Source: Veronia nyctiphanis
Lineage (GTDB): Bacteria; Pseudomonadota; Gammaproteobacteria; Enterobacterales; Vibrionaceae
Direction: 5' to 3'
Length of the DNA stretch: 64,000 nt
NCBI RefSeq assembly: GCF_004116385.1
Contig: NZ_PEIB01000011.1
Location: 1 to 64,000 of the forward strand
The position numbers and the translations under genes were made by a program. Below are positions 28,214-37,249 of this stretch, in pieces. Numbering within the stretch: the stretch's first letter is position 1; every line of letters starts with the position of its first letter. The notes beneath the pieces were generated by a model. It was not told the origin of the DNA. It ran no database searches and saw only the letters and a program-made list of their open reading frames with translations.

Positions 28214-30046
28214 ATGCCGAAGAAAACAGCTTTAAGAATACTCTTATTATTTGTATATGCGTTACCTCTGATGAGCGTAATTAATGCCGCTCAGGCAAGC
28301 ACGGTTATTGATTTATCTCACTGGAAAAGCGGCGATTCGACCATTGATAAATTCCAATTTATTGAGGATCACACATATAAACTAGCGATTGATTCGATTG
28401 CAGAGTCCTCAGACTGGATATCACCCGAGTCCGGCGTGACCAATCGCGGGTTTTCAGATTATCCTTCTTGGATAACATTCGATTTGAACAATCCGACCGA
28501 CACCGACAAGAAAATTGTCGTTGAGTACGTCGACGCTTCTGCAGAAACCATCGATCTTTACTACCGATTAAAAGGGAGTAGAGAAGATTTCAACCATGAG
28601 CACTTTTCATACAACGCAGCATCTGAGGGCCGGAGCGTCTCATTTTATCGACCAGCCTTCTCAATTACGGTGCCTGCTAATTCAAATATTGAAGTGTTCT
28701 ACCGACTCTTTCAGGGGAATGTGTTTCCAATGCATCGTTTTGACACGATGCGAATTTGGGAAGAAAAGGCATTCTACCGCACAGGAAATATCGAACTATC
28801 GCTGTTGATGATCTTGCTGTGTACCGAGCTTTCAATGGGTTTAGCCACCTTAATCGCTTACTTCTCAACACGCGATAGATTATTTCTGTATTACACCGCC
28901 TTTGCGTTTTCAGCCGCGTCTCTCTTTGCATCCTTGAGCGGTATCTGGGGCTACTTTGTCATGACTGAGCATTACCAACTGTGCATGGTCGTTTTACAAA
29001 TCAATATCTGTCAAATCACAGCGATTTTGTTTGTCAGAAAGTTCCTCAATATCGCAGAGCATTTGCCTAAGGTGAATACGTTTTTGCTGCTTGTTGTTGC
29101 GATAGACGTTATCGGTGTGCTACTAAACCTATTTGGTAAACCTTATCTGTCTCGAATCATTATCGACTACACAGCGATTGGTTATTTCATTCTTATTCCC
29201 CTTGGGCTCTATGCGCATAAAAAACGTGTTCCCCACGCGTTATTGTTTTCATGTAGTTGGCTGATATTTATTGTCGGAATGGTTTTGGCCTCTCTTCGTT
29301 ACCGTGGTTACATAGCCAATACACCATTATCAGAGTGGCTGATTTACTTCGGTGGTTTTGTTGAAATCTTCCTTCTGACGACAGTGCTAGTGCTGCGCTT
29401 CCGACACATGCAACATGAGAAACTGGTGATTGAACGCGAACACCGTCAGCACCTTGTAAACGCAGCGCGTGTATTAGAAGAAAAAGTTAATGAACAAACT
29501 CAACAATTACGCATTGCCAAAACGCGTGCCGAAAGAGAAGCAAGAACCGACCCTCTCACTGGCCTGCCTAATAGGCGATCTTTCTTCGAAAACGCACAGG
29601 CATTTCTGTTGCGATCAAGGCGTAAGAATGATCCCTCGGTGTACTTACTGATGATCGATATCGACCATTTCAAAAGGATTAACGATACATACGGACACGC
29701 CGCTGGCGATGCAATATTGCATGACGTTGCGAAGATCTTAAAAGGCGTGGTGCGGTGTACCGATTTAATATCACGACTTGGCGGCGAAGAGTTCGCTATC
29801 GTCATGGAGGGGGTGACGGACTCTGAGGCACAAAAGCTCACTGAACGCTTACATTTCGCTATAGAAAACAATGAATTCACCCATAACCAGCAGGTAATGA
29901 GTGTAACCATCTCAATCGGTTCAGCGAGTTGGGATCAAAACCTGACACTCGATCAATTGATGAGGAAGGCAGATAACGCGCTTTATGACGCCAAAAGTCA
30001 GGGGCGTAATCAAATCGTTTATGCAAACCCGATTGCGCTGGCCTGA
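28214..30046 (+). CDS. 7TMR-DISM diguanylate cyclase (GGDEF)
   Basis: This 610-residue membrane receptor makes cyclic di-GMP from GTP. A signal peptide (about 1-29) is followed by a periplasmic 7TMR-DISMED2-like domain (about 40-170). Seven membrane helices (about 190-400), a coiled coil (about 410-440) and a GGDEF domain come next. The active-site motif is GGEEF (523-527), a functional variant, preceded by an intact inhibitory I-site RCTD (514-517), five residues before it. GAGAAG precedes the ATG. The frame is intact. The periplasmic ligand is unknown; family relatives bind carbohydrates or similar small molecules. Confidence 0.92.
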   Translation: MPKKTALRILLLFVYALPLMSVINAAQASTVIDLSHWKSGDSTIDKFQFIEDHTYKLAIDSIAESSDWISPESGVTNRGFSDYPSWITFDLNNPTDTDKKIVVEYVDASAETIDLYYRLKGSREDFNHEHFSYNAASEGRSVSFYRPAFSITVPANSNIEVFYRLFQGNVFPMHRFDTMRIWEEKAFYRTGNIELSLLMILLCTELSMGLATLIAYFSTRDRLFLYYTAFAFSAASLFASLSGIWGYFVMTEHYQLCMVVLQINICQITAILFVRKFLNIAEHLPKVNTFLLLVVAIDVIGVLLNLFGKPYLSRIIIDYTAIGYFILIPLGLYAHKKRVPHALLFSCSWLIFIVGMVLASLRYRGYIANTPLSEWLIYFGGFVEIFLLTTVLVLRFRHMQHEKLVIEREHRQHLVNAARVLEEKVNEQTQQLRIAKTRAEREARTDPLTGLPNRRSFFENAQAFLLRSRRKNDPSVYLLMIDIDHFKRINDTYGHAAGDAILHDVAKILKGVVRCTDLISRLGGEEFAIVMEGVTDSEAQKLTERLHFAIENNEFTHNQQVMSVTISIGSASWDQNLTLDQLMRKADNALYDAKSQGRNQIVYANPIALA

Positions 30047-30244
30047 TGGTAAAGATCTTACGGAACAAACCAACCCTAAAAAACACTCTATAAAGTGTGG
30101 ATAGAATAATCGCTCTAAGAGAAAGCCAAGAGCGAGATTCGTTATCTATACTAAAAACATCGCTATATCAGTCATTTGGTTATTCACCTAACAACACCGT
30201 CGATGTTTAGCGGACCAAGCTTACTTATAAGGGGCAGGTTAGAG

Positions 30245-30733
30245 ATGAAAAATGTAAAGCGATATCAGTACCTTGGTATTTTCCATGGTGCATTTACAGT
30301 TCTAATAGGGCTCATCGGCGGGATTTTTCTGACATTCTCAGTGATTGGTGAAATACAAATTTGGCCGCTCGCAACATGGCAAGTCGTCTTGCCCGGAGAT
30401 ACAGCCCTTTGGCGAAGCGCACACACAGGGCCAATTATTAATGGCGCATTGTGTATTGCGGTTATGCTGTGCTTGTCAATTCTCGCTCCAACAGACAGGC
30501 AGGCGCGTCATATCAGCTATGCCATGATACTCATGTGCTGGGGTAATACCTTATTTTACTTTTTCCGCATTGCCAGTGTTAACCGCGGACTAGCGTTAAA
30601 CACAGAAAGATTCGGTGAAGGGACATTCATTGACTATCTGGCATTCCTGCCCCCTTACCTCATCATTCCGGTCACTGTCTACGCGGTGTTATATCTGATG
30701 TTGATTGCCTACCAAAACTACCGCCTCAGTTAA
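30245..30733 (+). CDS. styrene-oxide-isomerase-like membrane protein
   Basis: This 162-residue protein with four predicted membrane helices matches my recollection of styrene oxide isomerase (StyC). Shared blocks are R-S-A-H-T-G-P-I-I-N-G (His60, Asn66), W-G-N-T-L-F-Y (Tyr105), N-R-G-L and F-G-E-G-T-F-I-D-Y-L-A-F-L-P-P-Y. In StyC, His58, Asn64, Asp95 and Tyr103 are important haem-site residues. Here the first, second and fourth are conserved, but the Asp position is Met97. The gene starts behind AAGGGGCAGG and stands alone, with no styrene pathway genes near. Its substrate is unknown. Confidence 0.65.
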   Translation: MKNVKRYQYLGIFHGAFTVLIGLIGGIFLTFSVIGEIQIWPLATWQVVLPGDTALWRSAHTGPIINGALCIAVMLCLSILAPTDRQARHISYAMILMCWGNTLFYFFRIASVNRGLALNTERFGEGTFIDYLAFLPPYLIIPVTVYAVLYLMLIAYQNYRLS

Positions 30734-30751
30734 TCCACGCGCACTGAAATG

Positions 30752-31606
30752 TTATTTTTCGTTGCCTGTTTTTGGTGGGGCGATGACGGCATGTAACCTT
30801 TCTCTCAGCGACGCATTGCTCGCTGAGACCTCTCGCCACATAGATTGCCATTCAGTAAACGTTGACGTCAGCGGGTTACCACTGTCTATCGGTGTTGTTA
30901 TGCCGTAATCCACTGTCTCAACCTCAGGCTCAAAAGTTCCGAAGAGACGATCCCAGATGATCAGTACTCCGCCATAGTTCTTATCGATGTATTGCGGATT
31001 ACGGCCATGATGAACACGGTGATGGCTCGGTGAATTAAATACCCAATCAAAAATGCCAAAACTTCTAATCCACTGTGTGTGGATAATAAACTGCAGTCCA
31101 AGGCTGAGAAGTACCGCAAAAATCACCCAGTTTGGTGGGAAGCCCACGATAACAAGCGGTAACCAAAACAGCCACATCCCCGCCACTGGGTACATAAGAC
31201 TTTGACGGAATGCAGTGCTGAAATTCATGCTTTCAGAACTATGATGCGTTGAATGTGCTGCCCAGAACCAGCGGATACGGTGACTTGCGCGATGGAACCA
31301 GTAGTAACAAAAGTCTTGTGCGAGAAGCAGGACCAGAAACATACTTACTGACATCTTGATATCAAATAGTCGCCAGTCAAACAGCCAAATGTACACGTTG
31401 ATAACCATCAAACCGAACAGGACTTCCGAGGCTTGATGCATGCCTGCAAGAATGAAGTTACACAACGTTTCTCTTGGCTGGTACGTCGCTGTCGCTGGCA
31501 GTTTTCCGGCTCTCACACCGAGTAGCCACTCAAGCACCATACAGGTGACAAACAGAGGGCCAAGTAACAGCAAAAGATAATCTGGGTGTTCAACAATAAA
31601 ATCCAT
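30752..31606 (-). CDS. sterol desaturase/fatty acid hydroxylase family protein
   Basis: This 284-residue integral membrane di-iron oxygenase has the histidine boxes in order: H-R-A-S-H, H-S-T-H-H and H-R-V-H-H, with additional His between. Hydrophobic segments sit at the N-terminus and centre. Members hydroxylate or desaturate sterols, carotenoids or fatty acids. The second ATG (31,606) is preferred because GAGGA lies 6 bases before it, whereas it abuts the ATG at 31,612. It follows the DUF2804 gene by 32 bases and is probably co-transcribed with it. Confidence 0.85.
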   Translation of the reverse strand: MDFIVEHPDYLLLLLGPLFVTCMVLEWLLGVRAGKLPATATYQPRETLCNFILAGMHQASEVLFGLMVINVYIWLFDWRLFDIKMSVSMFLVLLLAQDFCYYWFHRASHRIRWFWAAHSTHHSSESMNFSTAFRQSLMYPVAGMWLFWLPLVIVGFPPNWVIFAVLLSLGLQFIIHTQWIRSFGIFDWVFNSPSHHRVHHGRNPQYIDKNYGGVLIIWDRLFGTFEPEVETVDYGITTPIDSGNPLTSTFTEWQSMWREVSASNASLRERLHAVIAPPKTGNEK

Positions 31607-31638
31607 TTTCATTCCTCATATGCGACAACAACTTACTG

Positions 31639-32682
31639 TCACCAACGCGCGTAGTGATCTTCGGTCAGTCCTACCATGTCGTCCAGAACATACTTATTCC
31701 CATCACTGTCATGAATATAGCCGGAAAATACTCCAACAAACTGACGGAAATTACTGCGTAATAGCCATAAATTGAGCTTTTCTTTACGGAAGTTAGCTGG
31801 CTGAAAAGACAAGTCCAGTCGCCCATCAAAACTGTATATTCGCCAAGGTGACGATACATCTCCACGATCAAAATCGAACACGACCGGACCCAATAGGTGT
31901 CTTTCGCCATTAATCCAAAGCGCATTCTCGTTTAAGCCAGTTTCATTGACGCCGTTAGCAAGGTTAAAGCCCACTGTGCCAGTTTCCGTGCGCCCATTGA
32001 GCGACGCCCATCGCCAACTGGTATCTCGCCGCATATAGCCAGCAGAGAAGTCATAGTTTGCCAACGCGTTATCGAGACAGATGGGATTTCCATGCACAAT
32101 CATTTCACCTAAGACAGTGAGCGTGTTGTGCTTTTGCGTGTAGGTCCATCCGTTATAGCCCGTTTGGTTACACAGCGCTAAAGGCTTTGAGCCTTCCGGT
32201 CTCTGTAAACAAATTGAACATTTTATAAAAGGCAGGTTGATGTTGGCTGACCATTGTCCTCGGACAATAGAGAATTCCAAATACTTGCTTGTATTACCCA
32301 AGAATGCCCGCCCTTCTGAAGGAGACGGCTCAGTAGAATATCCCACGCCTTTTGGTTTCACCCATTCATACTTTTCATAACTATCCTTCTCTCGGTCATA
32401 AACGTAAGCGAAGCCACTTGCTAGATAGCGAATATCGGCAATCGCAAACCCAATTATGTAGTCAGGCGTCACGATAGAAACAAACTGAAACTGCTTATAG
32501 TGGAAATGTTTCGCCCAACGTGATGCAGGCTTGTCCATGACATTTTGGTATTGGAAGGCATCGAGACTGAGATGGCCGACTTCAGTGTCAAAATAGCCTA
32601 ACTTCGGCTTCCCATCACTATCCATAAGGCTGACTGGCGCGGGAAAAGGCACGCGAACGAATGACATATCGGCTTTCGACAT
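31639..32682 (-). CDS. DUF2804 family protein
   Basis: This 347-residue protein matches DUF2804, a family of lipocalin/CrtC-like beta-barrel proteins of unknown activity. Recognisable stretches are G-Y-F-D-T near residue 30, W-x-x-K-H-F-H-Y-K-Q-F-Q-F (about 56-68), G-F-A-I-A-D-I-R-Y, L-C-N-Q-T-G-Y-N-G-W-T-Y-T-Q-K and F-D-F-D-R-G-D. It is first in a probable two-gene unit with the desaturase-like gene, suggesting a shared lipid substrate. This is inference from position only. Confidence 0.8.
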   Translation of the reverse strand: MSKADMSFVRVPFPAPVSLMDSDGKPKLGYFDTEVGHLSLDAFQYQNVMDKPASRWAKHFHYKQFQFVSIVTPDYIIGFAIADIRYLASGFAYVYDREKDSYEKYEWVKPKGVGYSTEPSPSEGRAFLGNTSKYLEFSIVRGQWSANINLPFIKCSICLQRPEGSKPLALCNQTGYNGWTYTQKHNTLTVLGEMIVHGNPICLDNALANYDFSAGYMRRDTSWRWASLNGRTETGTVGFNLANGVNETGLNENALWINGERHLLGPVVFDFDRGDVSSPWRIYSFDGRLDLSFQPANFRKEKLNLWLLRSNFRQFVGVFSGYIHDSDGNKYVLDDMVGLTEDHYARW

Positions 32683-32846
32683 TGAGAGTATCCTTACTCA
32701 TCGGGCTACGTATGAAATATAGACCATATACTCTAGATGAGAAATTAAGTATGTCAAAGAACAGTGATTTAGGATTACAAATAGAAGCTGTTTGTTGGGA
32801 GCACGAAAGCAGGTTTTAGGCAGGGAGAAACAAAAACGTTGAGAAA

Positions 32847-32876
32847 GGCAGCGCTGTTCACTCTAACAGCGCTGCC
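32847..32876 (-). terminator. 12-bp perfect hairpin terminator after glutathione peroxidase
   Basis: GGCAGCGCTGTT and AACAGCGCTGCC pair perfectly around CACTCT. It lies 17 bases after the peroxidase stop on the minus strand, followed there by TTTCTC. The long GC-rich stem makes termination likely despite the short T-run. Confidence 0.75.
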
Positions 32877-32893
32877 TAGGAATTAGGTATTAA

Positions 32894-33375
32894 TCAGCCA
32901 ATCAACGCTTCAATATCAGCCGCGATTTGCTCAGGTTTGGTGGTTGGAGAGTAACGTTTAACTGATTTCGCTCCCGGCATAACCAAAAACTTCGTGAAGT
33001 TCCACTTAATACGTTTTGTTCCCAACGCACCTGGCGCAAGCGTCTTAAGTGCTTGATACACAGGGTGAGCCTCATCCCCATTTACATCTACAATCTCAGT
33101 CAAATCAAACGTCACACCAAAGTTTATCTGACATGCGCCTGCCATGCTTTCATCACTTTCTGGCTCTTGATTGGCAAATTGATTACAAGGGAAACCAATC
33201 ACCTTTAGCCTTTGTCTTTATACTTCTGATGAATTTTCTCCAAGCCGTCGAATTGCGGTGCCAAACCACACTTAGTCGCAGTATTGATGATAAGGATAGG
33301 CTTATCTTGCCAATCTGACAGGCTGTGTTGTTTACCGGCAATTTTAAAGGTCGAATTCAATAATTGGTCTTTCAT
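32894..33375 (-). pseudogene. glutathione peroxidase, one frameshift
   Basis: Repaired, this is a ~160-residue thioredoxin-fold peroxidase. The start at 33,375 leads through I-N-T-A-T-K-C-G-L-A-P-Q (catalytic Cys near residue 36, not selenocysteine) and ends at a stop after Y-K-D-K-G. The next frame begins L-K-V-I-G-F-P-C-N-Q-F (second Cys and Gln motif) and has K-W-N-F-T-K-F (Trp-Asn of the tetrad). One missing base near 33,205 explains the break. It diverges from the ohrR-like regulator, which probably controls it. Thioredoxin is the usual reductant for bacterial Cys forms. Confidence 0.85.
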
Positions 33376-33474
33376 GGTGACTCCGATTCAATTAAGTTGC
33401 ATTATTTATATCGTGCACGATTTAATATCGCAAGACTTAGTTTTCAGGTTTTAGATAAGATCACAAATTCGATA

Positions 33475-33510
33475 CTTGCTAACAGAATTAGCAAGCATAT
33501 GTGATATAAT
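33475..33510 (+). promoter_or_regulatory. probable OhrR operator and -10 box between gpx and ohrR
   Basis: The palindrome CTTGCTAA-CAGAA-TTAGCAAG (33,475-33,495) lies in the 161-bp divergent region, 10 bases before a perfect TATAAT (33,505-33,510). The regulator ATG is at 33,537. A MarR/OhrR dimer bound here would cover the -35 region of its own promoter. The assignment is by position and symmetry only. Confidence 0.55.
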
Positions 33511-33536
33511 CGCGCGCGATAATCTTGGAGAAGTAC

Positions 33537-33962
33537 ATGGCAAAAATAAATTTAGAAGATCAGCTTTGCTTTCCGCTTTATGCTGCATCACGGTTGATGA
33601 CAAGAAAATACCAGCCAATGCTAGAAAAGCTTGGCATAACGTATCCACAATATTTGGTGATGATGGTGCTTTGGGGAGAAAACCGCCAAACGGTCACTGC
33701 AATTGGTGAAAAGCTTTTTCTTAACAGCAATACACTGACTCCGCTGTTAAAAAGACTGCAACAACTCGACTTAGTAAGCAGAGAGCGGAACCCAGAAGAT
33801 GAACGCCAAGTGCTGATATCACTGACTGACAAAGGGAACAAATTACAAGATGACGCCTTTTGCTTGCTCGAACCTTTAGCAAGTGCAGCAGACAACAAAG
33901 AAGCGGCGGAGCTTCGATTGACACTGCATAACTTGATACGTCTGCTGGAAGACACGGAATAA
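33537..33962 (+). CDS. MarR family regulator, OhrR-like
   Basis: This 141-residue winged-helix repressor has the OhrR signature L-E-D-Q-L-C-F-P-L-Y-A-A-S-R (reactive Cys at residue 11). The two Tyr of the peroxide-sensing site (Y-P-Q-Y) follow, then N-T-L-T-P-L-L-K-R-L (recognition helix) and the wing E-R-N-P-E-D-E-R-Q-V. OhrR derepresses organic hydroperoxide defence genes when its Cys is oxidised. The adjacent divergent glutathione peroxidase is a logical target. ATG at 33,537 has GGAG at good spacing. Confidence 0.87.
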   Translation: MAKINLEDQLCFPLYAASRLMTRKYQPMLEKLGITYPQYLVMMVLWGENRQTVTAIGEKLFLNSNTLTPLLKRLQQLDLVSRERNPEDERQVLISLTDKGNKLQDDAFCLLEPLASAADNKEAAELRLTLHNLIRLLEDTE

Positions 33963-34023
33963 AACAAAGCGCCACTGATTAATATTAATTTCTCAGTGAC
34001 GCAGATTAGATGTCAACGTGGCG

Positions 34024-34841
34024 CTATTTCTTCTGGCTTGCTAAAAATTTAGGAAGGGCTGCCATCGCTGCGGTAGCACCAGATTGGCTCCAACCACCAT
34101 CCACAGGCAAGATTGCGCCAGAAATGTAAGACGCTGAGTCACAAGACAGCATGCCTGCAGCATTGGCAACATCATCTACCGAGCCAAGTCTGCCCAGCGG
34201 AACACTTTCCGTGACCAATTGCGCAACCTGTGGTGTTGGAGCCAGACGTTCCATTCCCTCTGTTTTGTCAATTGGGCCAGGGACAATAGAGTTAACTCTC
34301 ACACCAGACGCTCCCCACTCAATAGCGAGGGTTCTTGTCGCCATGTCTACACCCGCTTTCGCAGAACACACATGTGCCTGGTGGCTCATTGGCAAGAAGG
34401 CTTGTGGTGCTGAAATGTTGATAACACTTGCACCCGGTTTTCTAAGATGCTCGAAAGATGCCTTCATGACGTGGTAAGTGCCCAGCAGGTCGATTTCAAC
34501 AACCGAGCGAATTGCGTTGGCTGACATGTCATTCACTGTTGCAGGGAAGTTGCCTGCTGCACCCGAAATTAGCACATCAATTTGACCGCCGAAAAAATTC
34601 ACTGCGGCTTCAAAGCCTTTCTCGACGTCCTCAGAATCTCTAACATCAAACGTGATCCCGAATGCCTCAGCACCCAACTCTTTGAGTGTGTGGACGGCAG
34701 TATCTACTTTCTCTTGTTTGCGTGATGCAACAGCAACCTTTGCACCCCAACGTGCAAAACCGCAGGCAATACCAAAGTTAATTCCGCTGGTACCACCGAC
34801 AACAAAAACGTTTTCCCTGAAAAATCAAATGTATTACTCAT
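34024..34841 (-). pseudogene. SDR oxidoreductase (2,4-dienoyl-CoA reductase-like), one frameshift
   Basis: Repaired, this is a ~272-residue short-chain dehydrogenase. Start 34,841 gives M-S-N-T-F-D-F-S-G-K; restoring an A in the AAAA run near 34,818 opens N-V-F-V-V-G-G-T-S-G-I. The usual Y-x-x-x-K is replaced: the segment reads Q-A-H-V-C-S-A-K-A-G-V-D, so Tyr is not at its normal place but Lys is kept. 2,4-dienoyl-CoA reductase-type SDRs also lack that Tyr. With an enoyl-CoA hydratase/isomerase gene 34 bases upstream, an auxiliary role in unsaturated fatty acid oxidation is likely. Confidence 0.8.
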
Positions 34842-34875
34842 AGATTTATTCCTCTATGTTCCTTGTATTGGGCTA

Positions 34876-35592
34876 CTAAACAGTTAATTGCATTGTGTTG
34901 ATGAGTGGAGGGTTCTCCGACTCAATGGTCTCGATGATTTCCTTATGGAGGCGTTTTTTATGTTCACCGAAAATTGTGCGCTTCTTATCAAATGTCTCAG
35001 CAAAAGAGATCGCACCATCTCGCAACGATGCTGCATCTTCGAACGCCCGCTCAATGACGTGATCCTTTTCCAGCTCATCGGCGGTAACACGGCGGCCAGT
35101 GAGTTTCATCTCATTGAAACGGTAGTACGGCACTGCTTTTTTAACGAAGGCAATCATGCCCGGTAAAAACGGAATGGAGAGATCAACCTCAGGGAAGCAG
35201 AAGAAGCCTCGGTCAGCGCGCATCAATCTGAAATCACAAGCGCACGCTAAAATCGCGCCATTACCGAAAGCGTGTCCATTAATCGCCGCGATTACCGGAA
35301 TAGGTGCAAGCAACAATGTTTTAAAGACTCCATCCATTGCATGCATAAATGCCATGATCTCTTCGAATTTCTTTTGCTTCATTGCAGGTAACAACCACTC
35401 GATATCAATACCTTGGCTGAAACTTTTTTCATCGTCGGACGTCAAAACAATAGACTTGTGGTTTTCATCTGCAATCGCTTCATCTAATGTTGACTGCAAG
35501 CTCTTTGCAAATTCAGGATTATGCCTGTTCTCGCCATTCGTCATTGTTATTACTGCGACGTTACCGATTGTTTCTAATTTACAAATACTCAT
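34876..35592 (-). CDS. enoyl-CoA hydratase/isomerase family protein
   Basis: This 238-residue crotonase-fold protein has the oxyanion-hole segments S-F-S-Q-G-I-D-I-E-W (about residues 56-65) and I-N-G-H-A-F-G-N-G-A (about 104-113). It also has C-D-F-R-L-M and F-P-E-V-D-L-S-I-P-F. The lack of both typical hydratase Glu residues and the overall pattern fit delta3-delta2 enoyl-CoA isomerases, but the exact reaction is unproven. It lies directly upstream of the SDR on the same strand and is probably co-transcribed. Confidence 0.85.
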   Translation of the reverse strand: MSICKLETIGNVAVITMTNGENRHNPEFAKSLQSTLDEAIADENHKSIVLTSDDEKSFSQGIDIEWLLPAMKQKKFEEIMAFMHAMDGVFKTLLLAPIPVIAAINGHAFGNGAILACACDFRLMRADRGFFCFPEVDLSIPFLPGMIAFVKKAVPYYRFNEMKLTGRRVTADELEKDHVIERAFEDAASLRDGAISFAETFDKKRTIFGEHKKRLHKEIIETIESENPPLINTMQLTV

Positions 35593-35774
35593 GACTAACT
35601 CTTAATTACCTGTGTGAAAAAGGGCCCACTATTCAAATTAACTCTTTGAATCACCCCGATTTATTTAGACTTATTTATGTTTTGTCTTTAAAAAGACTTC
35701 GCCTTATATTCATATTAGACACAAAAAGGCTCAGAAAGGAGGTTGGTTCTCGATGCATGTAATACAACAAGCGC

Positions 35775-36206
35775 TCAGCTTTCTAAAAGATCATGGCGAT
35801 TGCCGCGTGTATACGAAATAAAGTCAAACACGTCGAAGACCAAAGATAGAAAAGTCACCGTAGTGCTGGCCAGCAGCCATAAATAAAGCAGACCATCAAT
35901 ACTCGATGAATCACTAACCAGTGTGATCATTTGGAATGCCAAGAGAGGAATCCAAGAGCCATGCATTATCGATAACAGTTTTGTAAAGCCATGGATCTCA
36001 GCGATCATAAAGCCAATATACATTCCACTAACAAACGCAACCAAAGTAACAATGGCGATTGGGTGCGGAAGGAAATACAGAGGAATGATACCGTTTACTA
36101 ATACTAATACTGCCACCCACCCTTGCCAATGTAACGGCATTTTGAGCAAGCCCCTAATAAAGTTGATGCCAAAAAGTACTCTCACTTCTATCCCTTGAAA
36201 TGTCAT
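35775..36206 (-). CDS. small integral membrane protein, unknown family
   Basis: This 143-residue, strongly hydrophobic protein has four likely membrane helices (about residues 28-46, 49-70, 80-97 and 104-124), an F-I-R-G-L-L segment before the first and a charged C-terminal tail. Homologous-looking proteins are common in marine bacteria without assigned function. It has no close neighbour on the same strand. Confidence 0.6.
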   Translation of the reverse strand: MTFQGIEVRVLFGINFIRGLLKMPLHWQGWVAVLVLVNGIIPLYFLPHPIAIVTLVAFVSGMYIGFMIAEIHGFTKLLSIMHGSWIPLLAFQMITLVSDSSSIDGLLYLWLLASTTVTFLSLVFDVFDFISYTRGNRHDLLES

Positions 36207-36459
36207 CGATTCATATCAACTCGATATGAAAAAATTGCAGACACACTATGAGTGCTCGTTTACACTCGATGTAAAGTTGCTAATATACGTTTGATATTAC
36301 GAGATTAGACTGCAGAGCATTTGACTCAAAACTAAGACTGGCAATTAGAATATTTACACTAGGAACGGTTTAAAACATTAAAGGAGATAGGAGTACTAGA
36401 TATTATTAACTTATATCTAAGTCATTAAACAGAAGCACCAATAAATTACACCCGCTTGT

Positions 36460-37233
36460 TTACGATGTTTCTTTTGGTGAAAGATACGAATAAACACTAT
36501 CAGCCACTTTTTTTCCGTAATTAGCCAATATATTCTTTGCCATTTCAGCGTCACAGCATTTTCCGGCCGCAATCTTATGTGCCTGCTGTATCACATCTTT
36601 GTCTCTGTCCTCATTGAGCAGGACGCCCACGATCTCCTCGAGCTCAGTAAAATAACTGTTGTCTTCTTCCGCAACAAGACCATAGTCTGTGCGAAGAATT
36701 TTCTTGGCCAGAGATTTAAAGTCTGCATCAATGGGATTGACTTGAAACGCTTTATCTAAACGTTGTTGAATATCTTTATTCATTTCGCAGAAAACAGCGG
36801 TTTTGGGTTTACAGGGTAAGATAACTTTCGTCAGATCATCACCCCAAATACACGTGCAAAAATGTTTGAGCCAACATTGCCATTCAAAGTCATTTTTGAT
36901 CATGACTTCTTCGTAATGACCGATATCGAACTCTAACTTACTAATAATGTTAAAGGTATTGTTCAACTCATAGGCTACCTCTTCAAGTTCTGAACTAAGG
37001 CTTTCTGACAATGGCTCATGAGTTACGATGCAAATATCCAAATCAGATTGATAAGGCGTCGCGTTGCCACGCCCTACACTGCCATATAAGTAGACAGAAT
37101 GAATATAGCTTTGAAATTCGGATTTCAATGCATTTACAGTGGCTTCAAGCACAGGTTTAAATTCGCGCTGGACGTTATCCAATGAAACATAATTTTTTAT
37201 GTAGCCGTCTTCCGTCAGTCCTCTGTCAGTCAT
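36460..37233 (-). CDS. nucleotidyltransferase domain protein
   Basis: This 257-residue protein has the minimal nucleotidyltransferase motif G-S-V-G-R-G-N-A and S-D-L-D-I-C-I-V (about residues 47-66). These supply the G-S and D-x-D metal-binding elements seen in aminoglycoside adenylyltransferases and DNA polymerase beta relatives. The helical C-terminal half resembles substrate-binding domains of that group. The ATG at 37,233 follows AGAGGAAAAGC, so the longer in-frame reading from 37,305 is not used. It lies 16 bases after the GNAT gene. Antibiotic modification is possible but not shown. Confidence 0.78.
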   Translation of the reverse strand: MTDRGLTEDGYIKNYVSLDNVQREFKPVLEATVNALKSEFQSYIHSVYLYGSVGRGNATPYQSDLDICIVTHEPLSESLSSELEEVAYELNNTFNIISKLEFDIGHYEEVMIKNDFEWQCWLKHFCTCIWGDDLTKVILPCKPKTAVFCEMNKDIQQRLDKAFQVNPIDADFKSLAKKILRTDYGLVAEEDNSYFTELEEIVGVLLNEDRDKDVIQQAHKIAAGKCCDAEMAKNILANYGKKVADSVYSYLSPKETS

Positions 37234-37249
37234 AGCTTTTCCTCTTGGG

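Noticed and set aside
34024-34841. Loss of the catalytic Tyr as evidence of a dead SDR
   Set aside because: SDRs of the 2,4-dienoyl-CoA reductase type naturally lack that Tyr, so the change is not by itself a defect.
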